The notes beneath the pieces are model-generated. The model searched no databases, was not told where the DNA came from, and saw only the letters and a program-made list of their open reading frames with translations. This document shows, piece by piece, positions 54,240 to 64,000 of a DNA stretch of 64,000 bases. The first letter of the stretch is position 1, and every line of letters begins with the position of its first letter. The stretch is taken from positions 186,001 to 250,000 of the forward strand of contig CAJZBQ010000057.1 in the NCBI GenBank assembly GCA_914767885.1, read 5' to 3'. Position numbers and translations under genes: made by a program. The DNA comes from Blepharisma stoltei. Taxonomy: Eukaryota; Ciliophora; Heterotrichea; Heterotrichida; Blepharismidae.

Positions 54240-55697
54240 TTAAAGATCAGCCCTGTTTTCGTCGAATTTAAAGCTTGCTTTGTCTTTTATGAACTGTAAA
54301 AGATTTTCACTTGTCCTTTCTCCTTCAAAATCAATGCCTTTTTTCTTTTTTCCTGGGAAATATCTTATAGTTGGGAAGCTGCTGACAGTTTGGTCTTTAA
54401 CTTCATTTTGTGTGTAGTCAATTTTAGCTAAAATTAATGTAGGGATATGGCTTAAGTCCTTGGCTAATTCTTGATATATAGGCTCAAATTCTCTGCAATG
54501 AGAGCAACGAGGGGAGTAAAAGTAAACTAAGACGTCTTTGGATTTATCAAAGACTATATCGTTGAAGTTTTTGCCTACGAGGACTCTGAGGTTTTTATAG
54601 TAATCGTTTTCAGGGAGATCTTGGGACTTAAGAGTAGGCTCAATTTCTTTCTTTTTCCATCTCTTGATAAAGCTTTTCATGTTTTCTTCAGTTGGGCTTG
54701 CATTGCTCATAAATCTATTTCCAACTTCTGATTGATCAACAATCAAAAATACAGGCTGGGCTTCTGGTTCCAATCCTAAATACTCTTTTAATTGGCTATT
54801 GCCCGGATTTGATAAGTCTGCATAGAAGAAGATCATTGTTTTATTATACTTCTTGGCCACTTCATAAAAACCAGCTCTATATTGCTCATAATCACTTTGA
54901 TTGCAAAGTAAAAAAAAGGCTGGGGTTTTGTTATCCCAGCTACGTCTTAAGCTATCATCATTGAACTCGCTTACAATCGGCCTCATATTTTTTTCAATAA
55001 ATCTTGTAATATCAGCATGCTTCAGTTTCCCTGAAAAATTTACCCTTCTTTCATCAAACTGTTTAAAAAGGACAAGTGAAGGCTCTTCAACCTCGTAATT
55101 AGTTAAGGAAACTGAGTCAATAGACACTATAAATTCAACACCTTGTATCTGTTTGCTGACATAATCAAAATGCTTTATTTCAGGAGCATCAGCCTGTGCA
55201 AACAGAACGACAACAATTTTTGCTTTTTCTATCCTATTTTGAAGCTGAAGATAGTCTTTAATAACAGTATAAGTTTGCCCATTCTTTTTTAACACCCAGG
55301 AAACAATTAAATCTTCAGTTCTCCCACCATCATAATCAGTTGGCTTTTTATTTTCAAAGTATTTTATAGTTGGATAGTTTCTTATTTGGTATTTATCAGC
55401 TAAAAGTTTATTTGTGGTTGCATCAACTTTAGCAATTCTGATAGAAGGAGAGTTTTCTTTAAGTCTTAATGCAGCTTTAGCATATTCAGGATCTAGTTTT
55501 TTGCAGTGGTCGCACCAGGGTGCATAGAAATCAATTAAAATGTTAGGCTGCAGATTTAGAGCGTCTTCAAAATTTGAATCAGTAAGCACCCAGACGTCTT
55601 CTTCTTCAGGAATTTCAAGGAATGGAGTTGGCTCTAGAGTTTCTTGGCTGTAGACGGAGCTAAAAACCAAAAATGCGATACAAATATTCAGGGCCAT
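54240..55697 (-). CDS. Protein disulfide isomerase, a-b-b'-a' type
   Basis: 485 codons from ATG 55697 with a signal peptide (A-L-N-I-C-I-A-F-L-V-F-S-S-V-Y-S). The first thioredoxin domain has A-P-W-C-D-H-C-K-K. Two thioredoxin-like domains without Cys pairs follow, then a second active domain with S-P-R-C-S-H-C-R-E in place of the usual W-C-G-H-C. The C-terminus R-A-D-L may serve as a K-D-E-L-like retention signal; that is inferred. PDIs oxidise and isomerise disulfides in the ER lumen. The Arg before the second Cys pair and the Asp or Ser between the cysteines are unusual and should shift redox properties. No insertion. Confidence 0.93.
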   Translation of the reverse strand: MALNICIAFLVFSSVYSQETLEPTPFLEIPEEEDVWVLTDSNFEDALNLQPNILIDFYAPWCDHCKKLDPEYAKAALRLKENSPSIRIAKVDATTNKLLADKYQIRNYPTIKYFENKKPTDYDGGRTEDLIVSWVLKKNGQTYTVIKDYLQLQNRIEKAKIVVVLFAQADAPEIKHFDYVSKQIQGVEFIVSIDSVSLTNYEVEEPSLVLFKQFDERRVNFSGKLKHADITRFIEKNMRPIVSEFNDDSLRRSWDNKTPAFFLLCNQSDYEQYRAGFYEVAKKYNKTMIFFYADLSNPGNSQLKEYLGLEPEAQPVFLIVDQSEVGNRFMSNASPTEENMKSFIKRWKKKEIEPTLKSQDLPENDYYKNLRVLVGKNFNDIVFDKSKDVLVYFYSPRCSHCREFEPIYQELAKDLSHIPTLILAKIDYTQNEVKDQTVSSFPTIRYFPGKKKKGIDFEGERTSENLLQFIKDKASFKFDENRADL

Positions 55698-56290
55698 CTT
55701 TACACGTGGTTTTCTTATATTTATTATAAATTTTTTTCGAAATGTTTTCTAAAATCGCATGTATCTTAAAAGAGTAGAATTTAAAATAAAATTTTATAAA
55801 ATACTCAGAAATAGATTATTATAAACAATTAGTGAATTTTGCTATAAAGTTTAAGTTGACAACAGATATTTTTAATATTTATTTTTTGATAGCTTATTTG
55901 TTTTTGATCTTATAAAAAATTTATTTTTTATTACTCATAATGCACATTAAAAATAATTCCTGGCCTTAGTTAAGCATTCAATATCTTTTTTTTATAAAAT
56001 TAAAATTAAAGGCTCATAAATAGTATAGTGAATTCTATTAGATGGCGCGCAATGCGCCATCACTGGGCCATGTCGGGAGAGGGTTCTCCCGACATGGCCC
56101 GGTGATGGCGCATTGCGCGCCATCTATAGGAAGGCGCTATATAAGTAAATTCAAAATTTCCTTTATTCCAAGTAATTATTTTACCTTTTTTTAAAATTTA
56201 ATTATCTAACTCACTGAACAATTCTCTATTTAATGCTTTTCCAACCTATAATGAGACTTAAAACTGCTATATTCCTTATACATTACTAAA
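55698..56290. other. Intergenic region with a GC-rich foldback
   Basis: AT-rich spacer between divergent genes PDI (-) and DENND4-like (+). It holds only the palindrome at 56039-56126. Confidence 0.6.
56039..56126. repeat. GC-rich foldback (40-bp arms, 4-base loop) flanked by TA
   Basis: Arm 1 is 56041-56080, loop GGGT 56081-56084, arm 2 is 56085-56124; 39 of 40 positions pair. Each arm also has its own hairpin (GATGGCGC...GCGCCATC), so the sequence can fold as one long stem or a branched T shape. TA lies immediately outside both arms. GC is near 64 percent in a spacer of about 20 percent. It could be a minimal foldback MITE, a terminator-like element or an IES. Confidence 0.9.
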
Positions 56291-59200
56291 ATGGATACTC
56301 CAAGATTACTTGATTACTTTGCTGTATACGGCCTTGATGAAGAACTTCCTCTAGCTCAATCTCCTTCATCTTCCACCAGCAGACCATCAGAAAACCCTTC
56401 TTCATCTAAGCTCTCTACAAACGAAAATATTGTATCTCATCTTCGTCTAAGAATTACACATGACAATGAAATAATCGCCCCTCACAATTCAGAATTTATT
56501 AAAATATTTGAAATTGGTTGCAGAAATGGCCAAACCCTTTGGCTAGAAGTCATCTATGGCCGATTTAACGGGAAAGCTCGAAAAGTGTGAGACGGCAAAG
56601 CAGTGTGCAATATTGGTTTATGATATCTCCAATCTGAAGGTGATTATATCAAAATCCCTGCAAGCCTTGGTATAGAGCCAGTCCCAATTTATATCGGAAT
56701 TAAATCAGCTCATCAGTTTAGCCATAGAGAAAATGAAAATAATTGTTATATAGTAGACTACGATATCAGTACTATTTTAGAAGCTGAACAGCATGAAGGA
56801 ACTAAGCTTATTTTGACTTACAGTACCTTTGACGCGTTCGGACATCCTCCTATTTCTGATATACAGCTTGTTACAGCTTTTACAAAAATAGATGAAAATG
56901 GAAATTCTCGAAAAGTCGCTGAAATTCCTTTAAATTATGCATATATAGATGTCCCGCTAGGAAAAAATTTAGACTCTTTGCTGTGCTTTAGGACAATTGA
57001 CCCTATGAGTGTGACTTATAAAGCAGAACTCATAGAAAAGTTTCCCAGAGATGATTATTCTGATGGTGAGCTTAATCAAGCTATCCAAATGTTCATATTC
57101 AGCGAAGGCATAAATCTTACGAAAGAACAAGAAACGCCTAAAATCTTTTCTTTTATGCTGACTTCGGCAGAAGAAACAGGTAAAATATCAAAAATTTACA
57201 TAACAAGTATGATTTTTTATGAACAGATAAGTGAACGCTTATCCAAACAACTGTATATTCTTCAAAGCGAAACAAGCAAAGTATACATGCCAAAGGCAAT
57301 TTGTTTGGTTTCTCATTGGCCTTTTATAGAGCAGTATAGGGAAATATTAAAAGAAATTTACAGATTGACGATTTCTATATATGAGACTCCGATAGAGAGA
57401 ATAATTTGTAATTTAATGCAAGAAGTTCCTTTACCAGATCAAGGAATCACTACAGTCCAGTATAAAATTGGAAACAAAATTTTACACTTTTCAAGGCCCC
57501 CTCCGAAGCATCTCCCTTATTTTCCAGACTCCTGCTTAATCCCGCTCCATGAACAAACAAAAAAATTTTATTTTGCTACCTAGGTGGGTTAATTTTTTTT
57601 TTTAAAAATTTATTTCGTAAAGTTTTTTTTTCAGTATTTAAAAAAATTCTAATTCGCAAAATTTGGAAAGCAAATAATTATTTAATTTTAAAATTTATGT
57701 ACTTAAATGTAAATTTGTCAAAATTAAGAAGAATTAGCCCTAGATTTCATTATAGTAATTATCACTTATATATCAAAATTTTTATTATAAAAAAAATTGT
57801 TCACTCACAGAGGGTAAGTTTTTGGGTAAAAAATAGGGATTTACCAATGGTTTAATTCGCTCTCCGAGGGTAGGAGTTAGAATACTTATTTCGGTCGCTC
57901 TCCATTGATTGTATCCTCAATATCTTAAGCTGTCTCTTAATCGAAAGAAAAATTTTGCTTATTTCCAAGCAAAAATCACTGCTTACTTATGCAGCTATAG
58001 GGTTTGTCTCTTTAATTTTCCCATTTAAATGGGAACAAGTTTTTATCCCAATTCTTCCTGCCGCACTTAAAAACTATATAGAAACAATTTTCCCTTACAT
58101 TATAGGTGTCTCTCCATCACTTCTCACAGAAGAAATAGAAATCCCATATGATGCAGTCAAGGTCTATAGAGTCTGCACGCCTAAAGCTCATCCTGATGCA
58201 AGTTTCTTCTCTGCAACTTATACTTAATTAAATGGTGTACTGCAGCAGATCGGTGGTGTCCTGTTGATTGACTCAGGCCCTTGATATATGGACGAATTGT
58301 AACTAGGTATCTAGAGTCGGTTTTTTGATGCTTCCTAATGCGGAGCGACACCTTTTTTATTGCGATCATACCCAACGGAAGATGCAATGTCTCACTGCAC
58401 TTATCTATGCGAAGTGCTGCGCTAGGACTTTAGCTAGAAGTGTGTGGTCCAAACCCCAAATATAGAAAAAACTGGTTGCATCCAAGAAGAGCAATAGTCC
58501 GATTGGGTAAGTGCTCCGTTAAACGGCCCTACATCATTATTTTTAGGTGGCTAGGACTGGAAAATGACTTTAGGTGGATTTAGCGATTAACACCTGCAAA
58601 TGTGAAGCTGGCCCTCAACAGATTAGGCCCTGAAATAATGGCTGTTAGCTTCTAAACTTAATCTAATCTGCAACTTGGAGTTCTAAGGAGCTACTTAATG
58701 GTGATGAATCAGCTTTAGGTAGAAAAAAATAATAGCCTTTTGCCAGGATGTGCTAACTGAAGTCAACTTGCCAATTTATATGTGGTTCATCAGAATTCCA
58801 AGTTATGGTGAGAACTTCATGCAAAGGCATGCTAAATGCACATATGCGCTATATTTAGATGAAGGCAGAATAGAATCAAATGAAGGCTTTCCAAGACTTC
58901 CAGACAAGCTTCGAAGGCAGCTTTTTAATTCATTGATGAGATCTTCCAATATTTTCAACCCCGAAGACAATATAAGAGATACAGCTGATGAAGCTTTCGA
59001 TATTTTCATAAAAGAAGAAAGTGAAACTTTTGACGCTTTTCAAGTTCGAGACGCATTTTTGCATTTTTTTACACATTTGTTGAAGAAATATTCAAAATTT
59101 TACATAATGCCCGTAAAAGCTACAGATAATGCTATTGATTCAAGATCTTGTTTCAATACTTCAGAGTTCTTAAACTACCACAAAAGCAATAAGCCAGAAA

Positions 59201-60723
59201 CTTTACTTTTCAAGCTCACTGAAACTTCGTTATTTGCTGGGTTTATTGAATCGCGCTATTTTTCAACAGAAAGCCAATATGAGATGGAGTATTTTGATGA
59301 AGCCTCAGCGTTTAAAAGGACGAAAAATGATCCTTATTTTGTGAAGCCTTATTATAATAGAGAGACCGTACCAGCGCTCTATGCAAATGATATTGGTTTT
59401 GAGCCTGATTCTGCCTTTAAATATGACAGATTTCCGAAGCTCAATGATTGTTATATGATTGAGCCACGAAAAATCATAACTTTAGCCACAAATGCAGCTC
59501 CAAAGCTGAAATTGACGCTAAAAGATGATATATTAATAAGACTAACTCAGGCAGAATGGGGGAAATTCTTGATGACTACCTTATACAAAATATGGATTAT
59601 TGTGTTTGCCCACTGCATGCCAAGATATAAAGAGCATGCAAACTTATTAATTGATCTTGCCCTTTATGTGATGGAAGGGATGAAAAAGACAACAAAAAAG
59701 CCTGATGAAGAAATGTATCGAAAACTCATAGAAGCCTGCGGACACTGTGGACTCAAAGAAAGAGTCCTTTCATTGTTCAGAAGAATGAAAAATCAAGGGA
59801 TTGAGCCTGATGCGTGTACACATGGAGTTTATGTCACAGCTGTAGCTAAAAGTCAAGAGCTTCAAAAAGAAATTAAATCAATCCTGGCCAAAGAAATCCC
59901 AGTAAATTCGTTATGCACCAATTTAGACTTAAAAAATTGCAAATATGCTGTAGAAGATAGCTGCACTTTTTGTGACTGTGTTTTAAGCCAAGAAGATATT
60001 ATGATGGGCTGGGATCGGTCTTATTCAAGCTACACAACTACTTGTCCTAAAAATTTCTGCGAACAAAGGTTTGTAGCTAAATTCAGGGTCGTTTTGGACA
60101 AATTTGAGGAAAATCCTAAATATTTGCAAATTGAGTATTTAAGTCCACCTTTAATCCGGAAAGAGTTAGAAAATCTGATATACACGTATGGTGAAAATAT
60201 TTTACTTTCTAAAGATTTTTGTGAAAAGCATAAGATTTTATTCTGGAACATGGCTCTAAATTTCCAATTATTAAAGCTTCCGTCATTTTTTATTGATCCT
60301 GCTTTTGACCCTGACACTTTGCCGCAGGTCATAAAAGATTATATGAAAGCTGATGATGTCCAGCAAGGTGAGCAGTTTTTAAAACCATGCTCCAATAAGT
60401 CAAGCGAAGATCAGGTACTTTCTGATGAAAATATAAGTGACTCCCACTCTAATTCTCAAAATAGGAGCCAAAGATTTTTGAGATTGCTGAAGAAAAATAA
60501 ATCAAGCGCTGGAAGTGATAATATGTCCACTAAAAGTTCTGTTAAAAATATGGCGATTAAGAAATTGTTCGGACCATTTATTGAAGAGTTTAGGAGTGAG
60601 AACATTAGAAGAGATAGAGGAAGAAGCTTCATGGACACAATTGACGTTGAAGAAATTGAAGAGGAAAAGCCACATCAGCCTCCACAGTTGCCTCAGTTTA
60701 GGGCTTATAGCTTAAAAGTTTAG
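56291..60723 (+). CDS. DENND4-like Rab GTPase exchange factor, split by a MITE and a retroposon
   Basis: Starts at ATG 56291 (uDENN: P-R-L-L-D-Y-F-A-V-Y-G-L). The cDENN reads L-E-Y-L-F-R-S-L-S-I-D-C-I-L-N-I-L, L-I-E-R-K-I-L-L-I-S-K-Q, P-F-K-W-E-Q-V-F-I-P-I-L-P. The dDENN follows, then a PPR-like repeat (Y-R-K-L-I-E-A-C-G-H-C-G-L-K-E-R-V) and a Cys-containing C-terminal domain. The PPR after DENN is diagnostic for DENND4/Crag, GEFs for Rab10/Rab11-type GTPases. MITE 57537-57877 and retroposon R11 (58219-58750) interrupt it, both in frame after removal. After R11 a stretch of about 40 residues precedes Y-L-D-E-G; it may be a lineage insertion or part of a larger IES. Stop 60721-60723. Confidence 0.85.
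57537..57877 (+). mobile_element. MITE family 1 copy (341 bp), diverged
   Basis: TA at 57537 and 57878. The ends are degenerate (CCCGCTCCATGAACAAAC at left, CGCTCTCCGAGGGTAGGAG at right) but the interior blocks are kept. Excision closes C-L / E-Y-L-F-R-S-L-S in the cDENN. Confidence 0.85.
58219..58750 (+). mobile_element. Retroposon-like insert R11 (532 bp), short imperfect target duplication
   Basis: The head TATACTTAATTAAATGGTGT is close to the heads of R5 and R6. Candidate target copies are TGCAACT (58212-58218) and TGCTAACT (58751-58758). Cutting here joins S-A-T to E-V-N-L-P-I-Y in frame. A TA pair at 58165 and 58852 (687 bp) also closes the frame, to K-V-Y-L-D-E-G. I cannot decide between a retroposon with coding flanks and a larger IES hosting it. 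Confidence 0.55.
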
Positions 60724-60814
60724 GGGTAATGCTATATATAAATGATTTTCAGGATTTTTCAGCATAATAAAATTAAATAAAAATGGAAAATTCATATGCC
60801 ATCTCATATTAGTG

Positions 60815-61731
60815 ATGAAATTAAATAGCTTAGTGTTCCCGGCTCCAAAATCCACATATGATATTTCGACTTTTAAAGGCGAACTTGTTTGAATTCCTCA
60901 ATTGAAATCCAAAGCCTTGTCTCCAATCCCTTGTTTATACTGCCAACCGCCTTCAAGCAGCTCACAAATTCTGATTTATTTTCATGGCAATTTAGAAGAT
61001 CTAGGAGCTTGCTACTTATTAGCAGATTTTATTAGTAAAAAGCTAAAAATCAACGTATTAGCTGTTGAATACCCAGGATACGGTATTTATCCTGGAAAAA
61101 GCAGTTCAAAAAGAATCAAAAATGATGCAAAAAATATCTATGAGTACTTACAAGAAAATATATCACCATTTATAACGAATTTAAACTTCTTGAATAGACT
61201 TTCTATGCTATTTTCTTATAAGAAAAATAGAGCTTTTAATTAGTATTAAAAAGAATAAAAATAAAAGAGTCTGATATAATAATTCTAGGAAGGTCTATTG
61301 GCTCAGGCCCAGCTACTTTTATAGCCGCAAAAAAAAATCCAGGCGCCTTAGTTTTAATGTCAGCTTACACGTCAATTAAAGATGTAGCTAAAAAAATCAC
61401 TTGCTGCGCCGCATTTCTTAAAAACAGATTTAAAAACACCCACGTGATGAACAAGGTAGTATGCCCAACACTTTTGATTCATGGGAAAAAAGATACACTA
61501 ATCCCATGAAAATTCTCTGAAAAACTAAGAAAATTGTGTGGAGGACCTGCCACGCTTGCTTTAAGCCCTGCTATGACTCACAATGATTTTAATTTCACAG
61601 AAATCATCACTCTTTTATATGATTTTTTAATGCACTATCAAGTTATCAATATTTCAGATATGCCAGGGATAAATCTATCTGAAATTATCATTCACGACAC
61701 ACATGAAGACAGTCAAGAAAAATCTTCCTAA
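60815..61731 (+). CDS. ABHD17-like alpha/beta hydrolase, split by an IES
   Basis: Starts at ATG 60815 (M-K-L-N-S-L-V-F-P-A-P). TGA-Trp in E-L-V-W-I-P. The fold reads L-I-Y-F-H-G-N-L-E-D-L-G (oxyanion strand), V-E-Y-P-G-Y-G-I-Y-P-G, the nucleophile elbow G-R-S-I-G-S-G-P, Asp in H-G-K-K-D-T-L-I-P and His in M-T-H-N-D-F. That is the ABHD17 pattern (protein depalmitoylases). The N-terminal Cys cluster of animal ABHD17 is not seen. IES 61161-61261 removes a stop and joins Q-E-N-I to K-E-S-D-I-I-I-L-G-R. The 61731 stop is followed by about 120 bp of spacer. Confidence 0.85.
61161..61261. other. IES (101 bp)
   Basis: TA at 61161 and 61262, exact frame closure just before the catalytic Ser strand of the hydrolase. 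Confidence 0.8.
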
Positions 61732-61854
61732 ACACAGATCTTTGTTTAATATTTACAAAATTCTATTAAAAATACTTAATTTCTTAGTTTTCTTTTCCTT
61801 ACAATTTTCTCACAAACTCTTAAATCTCTGTCTTTTATTTAATAACCATAAAAT

Positions 61855-62274
61855 ATGAGCAAAAGAGGTGCAGGAAATTCGGGCAACAAGCTAAGAGTAA
61901 CCCTCGCACTTCCAGTCGGGGCTTTAATAAACTGTGCTGACAACACAGGTGCCAAAACTCTTTACATCATGGCAGTCCACAGAATCGGTGCAAGACTCAA
62001 TCGTCTTCCAGCTGCCTCTGTCGGCGATATGGTCTTGGTAACAGTGAAAAAAGGCAAGCCAGAGCTCAGGAAAAAGGTTATGCCAGCTGTCATCGTAAGA
62101 CAAAGGAAACCATGGCGACGATCTGACGGAATCTTCATTTGCTGTGAAGACAATGCAGGAGTCATTGTAAATCCTAAAGGAGAAATGAAAGGCTCAGGTG
62201 TCTCTGGCCCAGTCACAAAAGAATGCGCAGATCTCTGGCCTAGAGTGTCATCTAACGCAGGAGCTATAGTTTAA
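61855..62274 (+). CDS. RPL23: 60S ribosomal protein uL14 (RPL23)
   Basis: 139 codons, ATG 61855 to TAA. Diagnostic stretches: [59 protein letters not shown], and C-A-D-L-W-P-R. Length equals RPL23 of animals and yeast. It sits on the large-subunit interface near the factor-binding site. Codon use is visibly less AT-biased than the neighbours, as expected for high expression. No insertion. Confidence 0.98.
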   Translation: MSKRGAGNSGNKLRVTLALPVGALINCADNTGAKTLYIMAVHRIGARLNRLPAASVGDMVLVTVKKGKPELRKKVMPAVIVRQRKPWRRSDGIFICCEDNAGVIVNPKGEMKGSGVSGPVTKECADLWPRVSSNAGAIV

Positions 62275-62313
62275 CCAGATAAATAAGCATTTTCTATGGA
62301 GATAATAATTTAA

Positions 62314-63533
62314 ATGTCATGGCTTTCTTCATTAGAAATTGACGTCTTTGACAGGCACATTAACGACCTTATGCAGTGCAAGCCACTTGCGGAACTTGAA
62401 ATTAAACTTCTGTGTGAAAAAGCTAAAGAAATTTTAGCTGAAGAGTCCAATGTGCAAGCTGTAAAGTGCCCTGTGACTGTGTGTGGGGATATTCATGGGC
62501 AATTCTTTGATTTGTTAGAATTGTTTAGAATTGGTGGGAAAACTCCAGACACAAATTATCTGTTTACAGGGGATTATGTGGATAGAGGATATTACTCAGT
62601 CGAATCTGTTTCGCTATTGGTTTGTCTTAAGGTCAGATATCGTGACCGCATCACGATTACTCGTGGAAACCACGAGTCAAGACAGATTACACAGGTTTAT
62701 GGGTTTTATGATGAGTGTATGAGGAAGTACGGCAATGCAGCTGTGTGGAAATATTTTACCGATCTTTTTGATTATTTGCCTATAGCAGCGCTGGTTGAAA
62801 ATCAAATTTTCTGTGTTCATGGAGGGCTATCTCCTTCTATTGGCACGTTAGACCATATCAGACAACTGGACAGAATCCAAGAAGTCCCAAATGTAGGGCC
62901 TATGTGTGACTTAATGTGGTCAGACCCTGAGGAAAGAAGTGGTGGCTGGGCTATTTCTCTTCGTGGAGCTGGGTTCACTTTTGGAAAAGACATATCAGAA
63001 CAATTCAATCATACAAATAACTTAACTCTAATTGCCAGAGCCCATCAACTAGTTCAGCAAGGCTATGACTGGCAGCACGAGCGTCATGTTGTAACGATTT
63101 TTTCAGCACCCAATTATTGCTATATATGTGGAAACCAAGCAAGTATCTTACTCCCCCTCCGTGAGTGAAACAAAACCATTGGAAAAATCGCTATTTTTTG
63201 CCAAAAAAACCCACCCTCCGTTAGCGAACAAAAATTTTTTTAATAGAAAAAATTTTTTATGAAAAAAAATTTGATATATAAGTGATAATTAGTATAATGA
63301 AATCTCTGTTTAATTTTAAACAAATTGCGTTTTTAAAACATAAATTTTATAAATTAAATTAATATTTGCTTCCAAATTTTTGCAAATTAGGATTTTTTAA
63401 ATTTTTTTGCTCACTCACGGAGGGGGAGTTAGAAATTGATGAAAACTTGAAGTTTAATTTCCTTCAATTCGACCCAAACCCTCAGCAAAATAAGCGAAAC
63501 CAATTCAGGATAACTCCAGATTATTTCTTGTAA
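62314..63533 (+). CDS. PP2A-type Ser/Thr phosphatase catalytic subunit, split by a MITE
   Basis: Starts at ATG 62314, 40 bp after RPL23. Metal ligands are all present: G-D-I-H-G-Q, G-D-Y-V-D-R-G, R-G-N-H-E, then H-G-G-L-S-P and the RxxR-type loop. MITE 63149-63429 interrupts C-G-N-Q-A-S-I-L / [15 protein letters not shown]. The C-terminus T-P-D-Y-F-L is the conserved PP2A/PP4 tail that is carboxymethylated on Leu and controls B-subunit binding. About 312 residues after excision, as usual. PP4 is the alternative. As germline DNA stands, the phosphatase would lack the tail. Confidence 0.95.
63149..63429 (-). mobile_element. MITE family 1 copy (281 bp)
   Basis: TA at 63149 and 63430, inverted orientation. 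The left end is CTCCCCCTCCGTGAGTGAAAC with the CGCTATTTTTTGCC block. The right hairpin is reduced to one arm (GCTCACTCACGGAGGGGGAG), so it is a shorter variant. Exact frame closure in PP2A. Confidence 0.9.
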
Positions 63534-63551
63534 TTATAGATTTTTAATTAA

Positions 63552-64000
63552 ATAATTAAAAACTTAAAACAATCTGTCATTAAGGATCTCGAACAAACTG
63601 GGAGCCTAAACCAAATCAGAGCCCAAATAAAAGAAAAAATTTTGGTTGCTGCTGATCTAATTGAAGCAAATAAGCCAGTTCCATCGCCTGAGACTGAAGT
63701 TGTATTGAAATCTCAGGCCGGGCAAATTTGTGCGGAATTGATCAGGGATTTTTTTGAAAGCTACAATTTAAGCTACTCTTTAAATGTATTTTTACCAGAA
63801 TGTCACTTGCCGGAGCACAGAGAAAATATACAGCAGCTAGAACAAATTTTAAACCTTCAGTCAGAGCCATGCAAGCCTTTATTGTATAGCATCATTGAAG
63901 ATAAGTTTTCTAATCTTGAAGGGGAAGAAGAGGAAGAGGAATCTTTTGAAAATGAATACTTAAGACAAAAACAAGACCCCAGAGGACAGAGAAGCCAGGA
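63552..64000 (+). CDS. FOP/CEP43-like centrosomal protein, 3' end outside window
   Basis: An open frame from about 63552 to the window edge. L-K-Q-S-V-I-K-D-L-E-Q-T-G-S-L-N-Q-I-R-A followed by L-V-A-A-D-L-I-E-A-N and later A-E-L-I-R-D-F-F-E-S-Y-N-L-S-Y-S-L-N-V-F-L-P-E matches the N-terminal LisH-containing dimerisation domain of FOP/FGFR1OP and OFD1-type proteins, which anchor microtubules at basal bodies. An acidic stretch follows. No ATG is found in frame between the PP2A stop (63533) and this domain. The start codon is therefore probably hidden behind an IES or a split start. Confidence 0.6.
   Translation, partial: MIKNLKQSVIKDLEQTGSLNQIRAQIKEKILVAADLIEANKPVPSPETEVVLKSQAGQICAELIRDFFESYNLSYSLNVFLPECHLPEHRENIQQLEQILNLQSEPCKPLLYSIIEDKFSNLEGEEEEEESFENEYLRQKQDPRGQRSQ

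Overview
The window looks like micronuclear (germline) DNA of a heterotrich ciliate close to Blepharisma. Four things seen in the sequence point there. In-frame TGA codons fall where conserved families have Trp (serine carboxypeptidase L-W-L-N-G-G-P-G, PP2A-type genes intact around them), while TAA and TAG act as stops. Four in-frame stops are removed by exact 15-nt GT...AG introns. Genes are packed on both strands with AT-rich spacers. Finally, conserved genes are broken by AT-rich inserts bounded by TA dinucleotides, and removing everything from one TA to the next restores the family motif and the reading frame. That is the signature of internal eliminated sequences (IESs). The organism and the germline assignment are inferences; no macronuclear copy is available here for comparison.

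Layout. 1-8.4 kb: a 5'-truncated coiled-coil protein, a centrin broken by two retroposons, a coiled-coil protein with a third, and a MADS-box protein (-). 8.4-11.4 kb: gene-poor, holding a 1.7-kb LINE-like element with only an ORF1-type gene. 11.4-18.2 kb: a CCCH zinc-finger protein, a small ORF and an alpha-mannosidase carrying a four-element nest, another retroposon, a MITE, an IES and two 15-nt introns. 18.2-26.5 kb: tail-anchored protein, small protein, pseudophosphatase, cyclic-nucleotide-binding protein, SDR, HAD phosphatase and a Ser-rich protein. 26.7-37.4 kb: PEX14-like peroxin, serine carboxypeptidase, a kinase, a RING protein, a MYND-kinase and a thiolase. 37.7-47.9 kb: a large coiled-coil protein, MTR4 helicase, RPB5 and two unknown proteins. 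48.4-56 kb: tRNA-Met, a TMEM185-like membrane protein, NEK kinase, LIN54/tesmin-type CXC protein, SAXO-like protein, PDI. 56-64 kb: a GC-rich foldback, DENND4-like protein, ABHD17-like hydrolase, ribosomal protein uL14, PP2A catalytic subunit and the start of a FOP/CEP43-like protein. There is no shared pathway; most are housekeeping or ciliary/centriolar genes.

The striking part is the mobile DNA. At least five kinds of insert lie inside coding sequence: anonymous TA-bounded IESs (37-690 bp); MITE family 1 (ends with CTCCGTGAG, TA target, nine copies plus a diverged one); MITE family 2 (ends with CCTTGATCGAAC, two copies, carrying a remnant of a transposase C-terminus); a long-TIR family with 8-bp target duplications (two copies); and a superfamily of GC-richer retroposons with 7-19-bp target-site duplications, a shared 5' head (TATAC-ATTAAATGG type), short tandem-repeat 3' tails and in several cases related small ORFs. 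In most cases deleting the element plus one target copy gives back an uninterrupted, family-consistent protein, so the germline appears to tolerate both retroposons and DNA transposons in exons, presumably because they are removed during macronuclear development.
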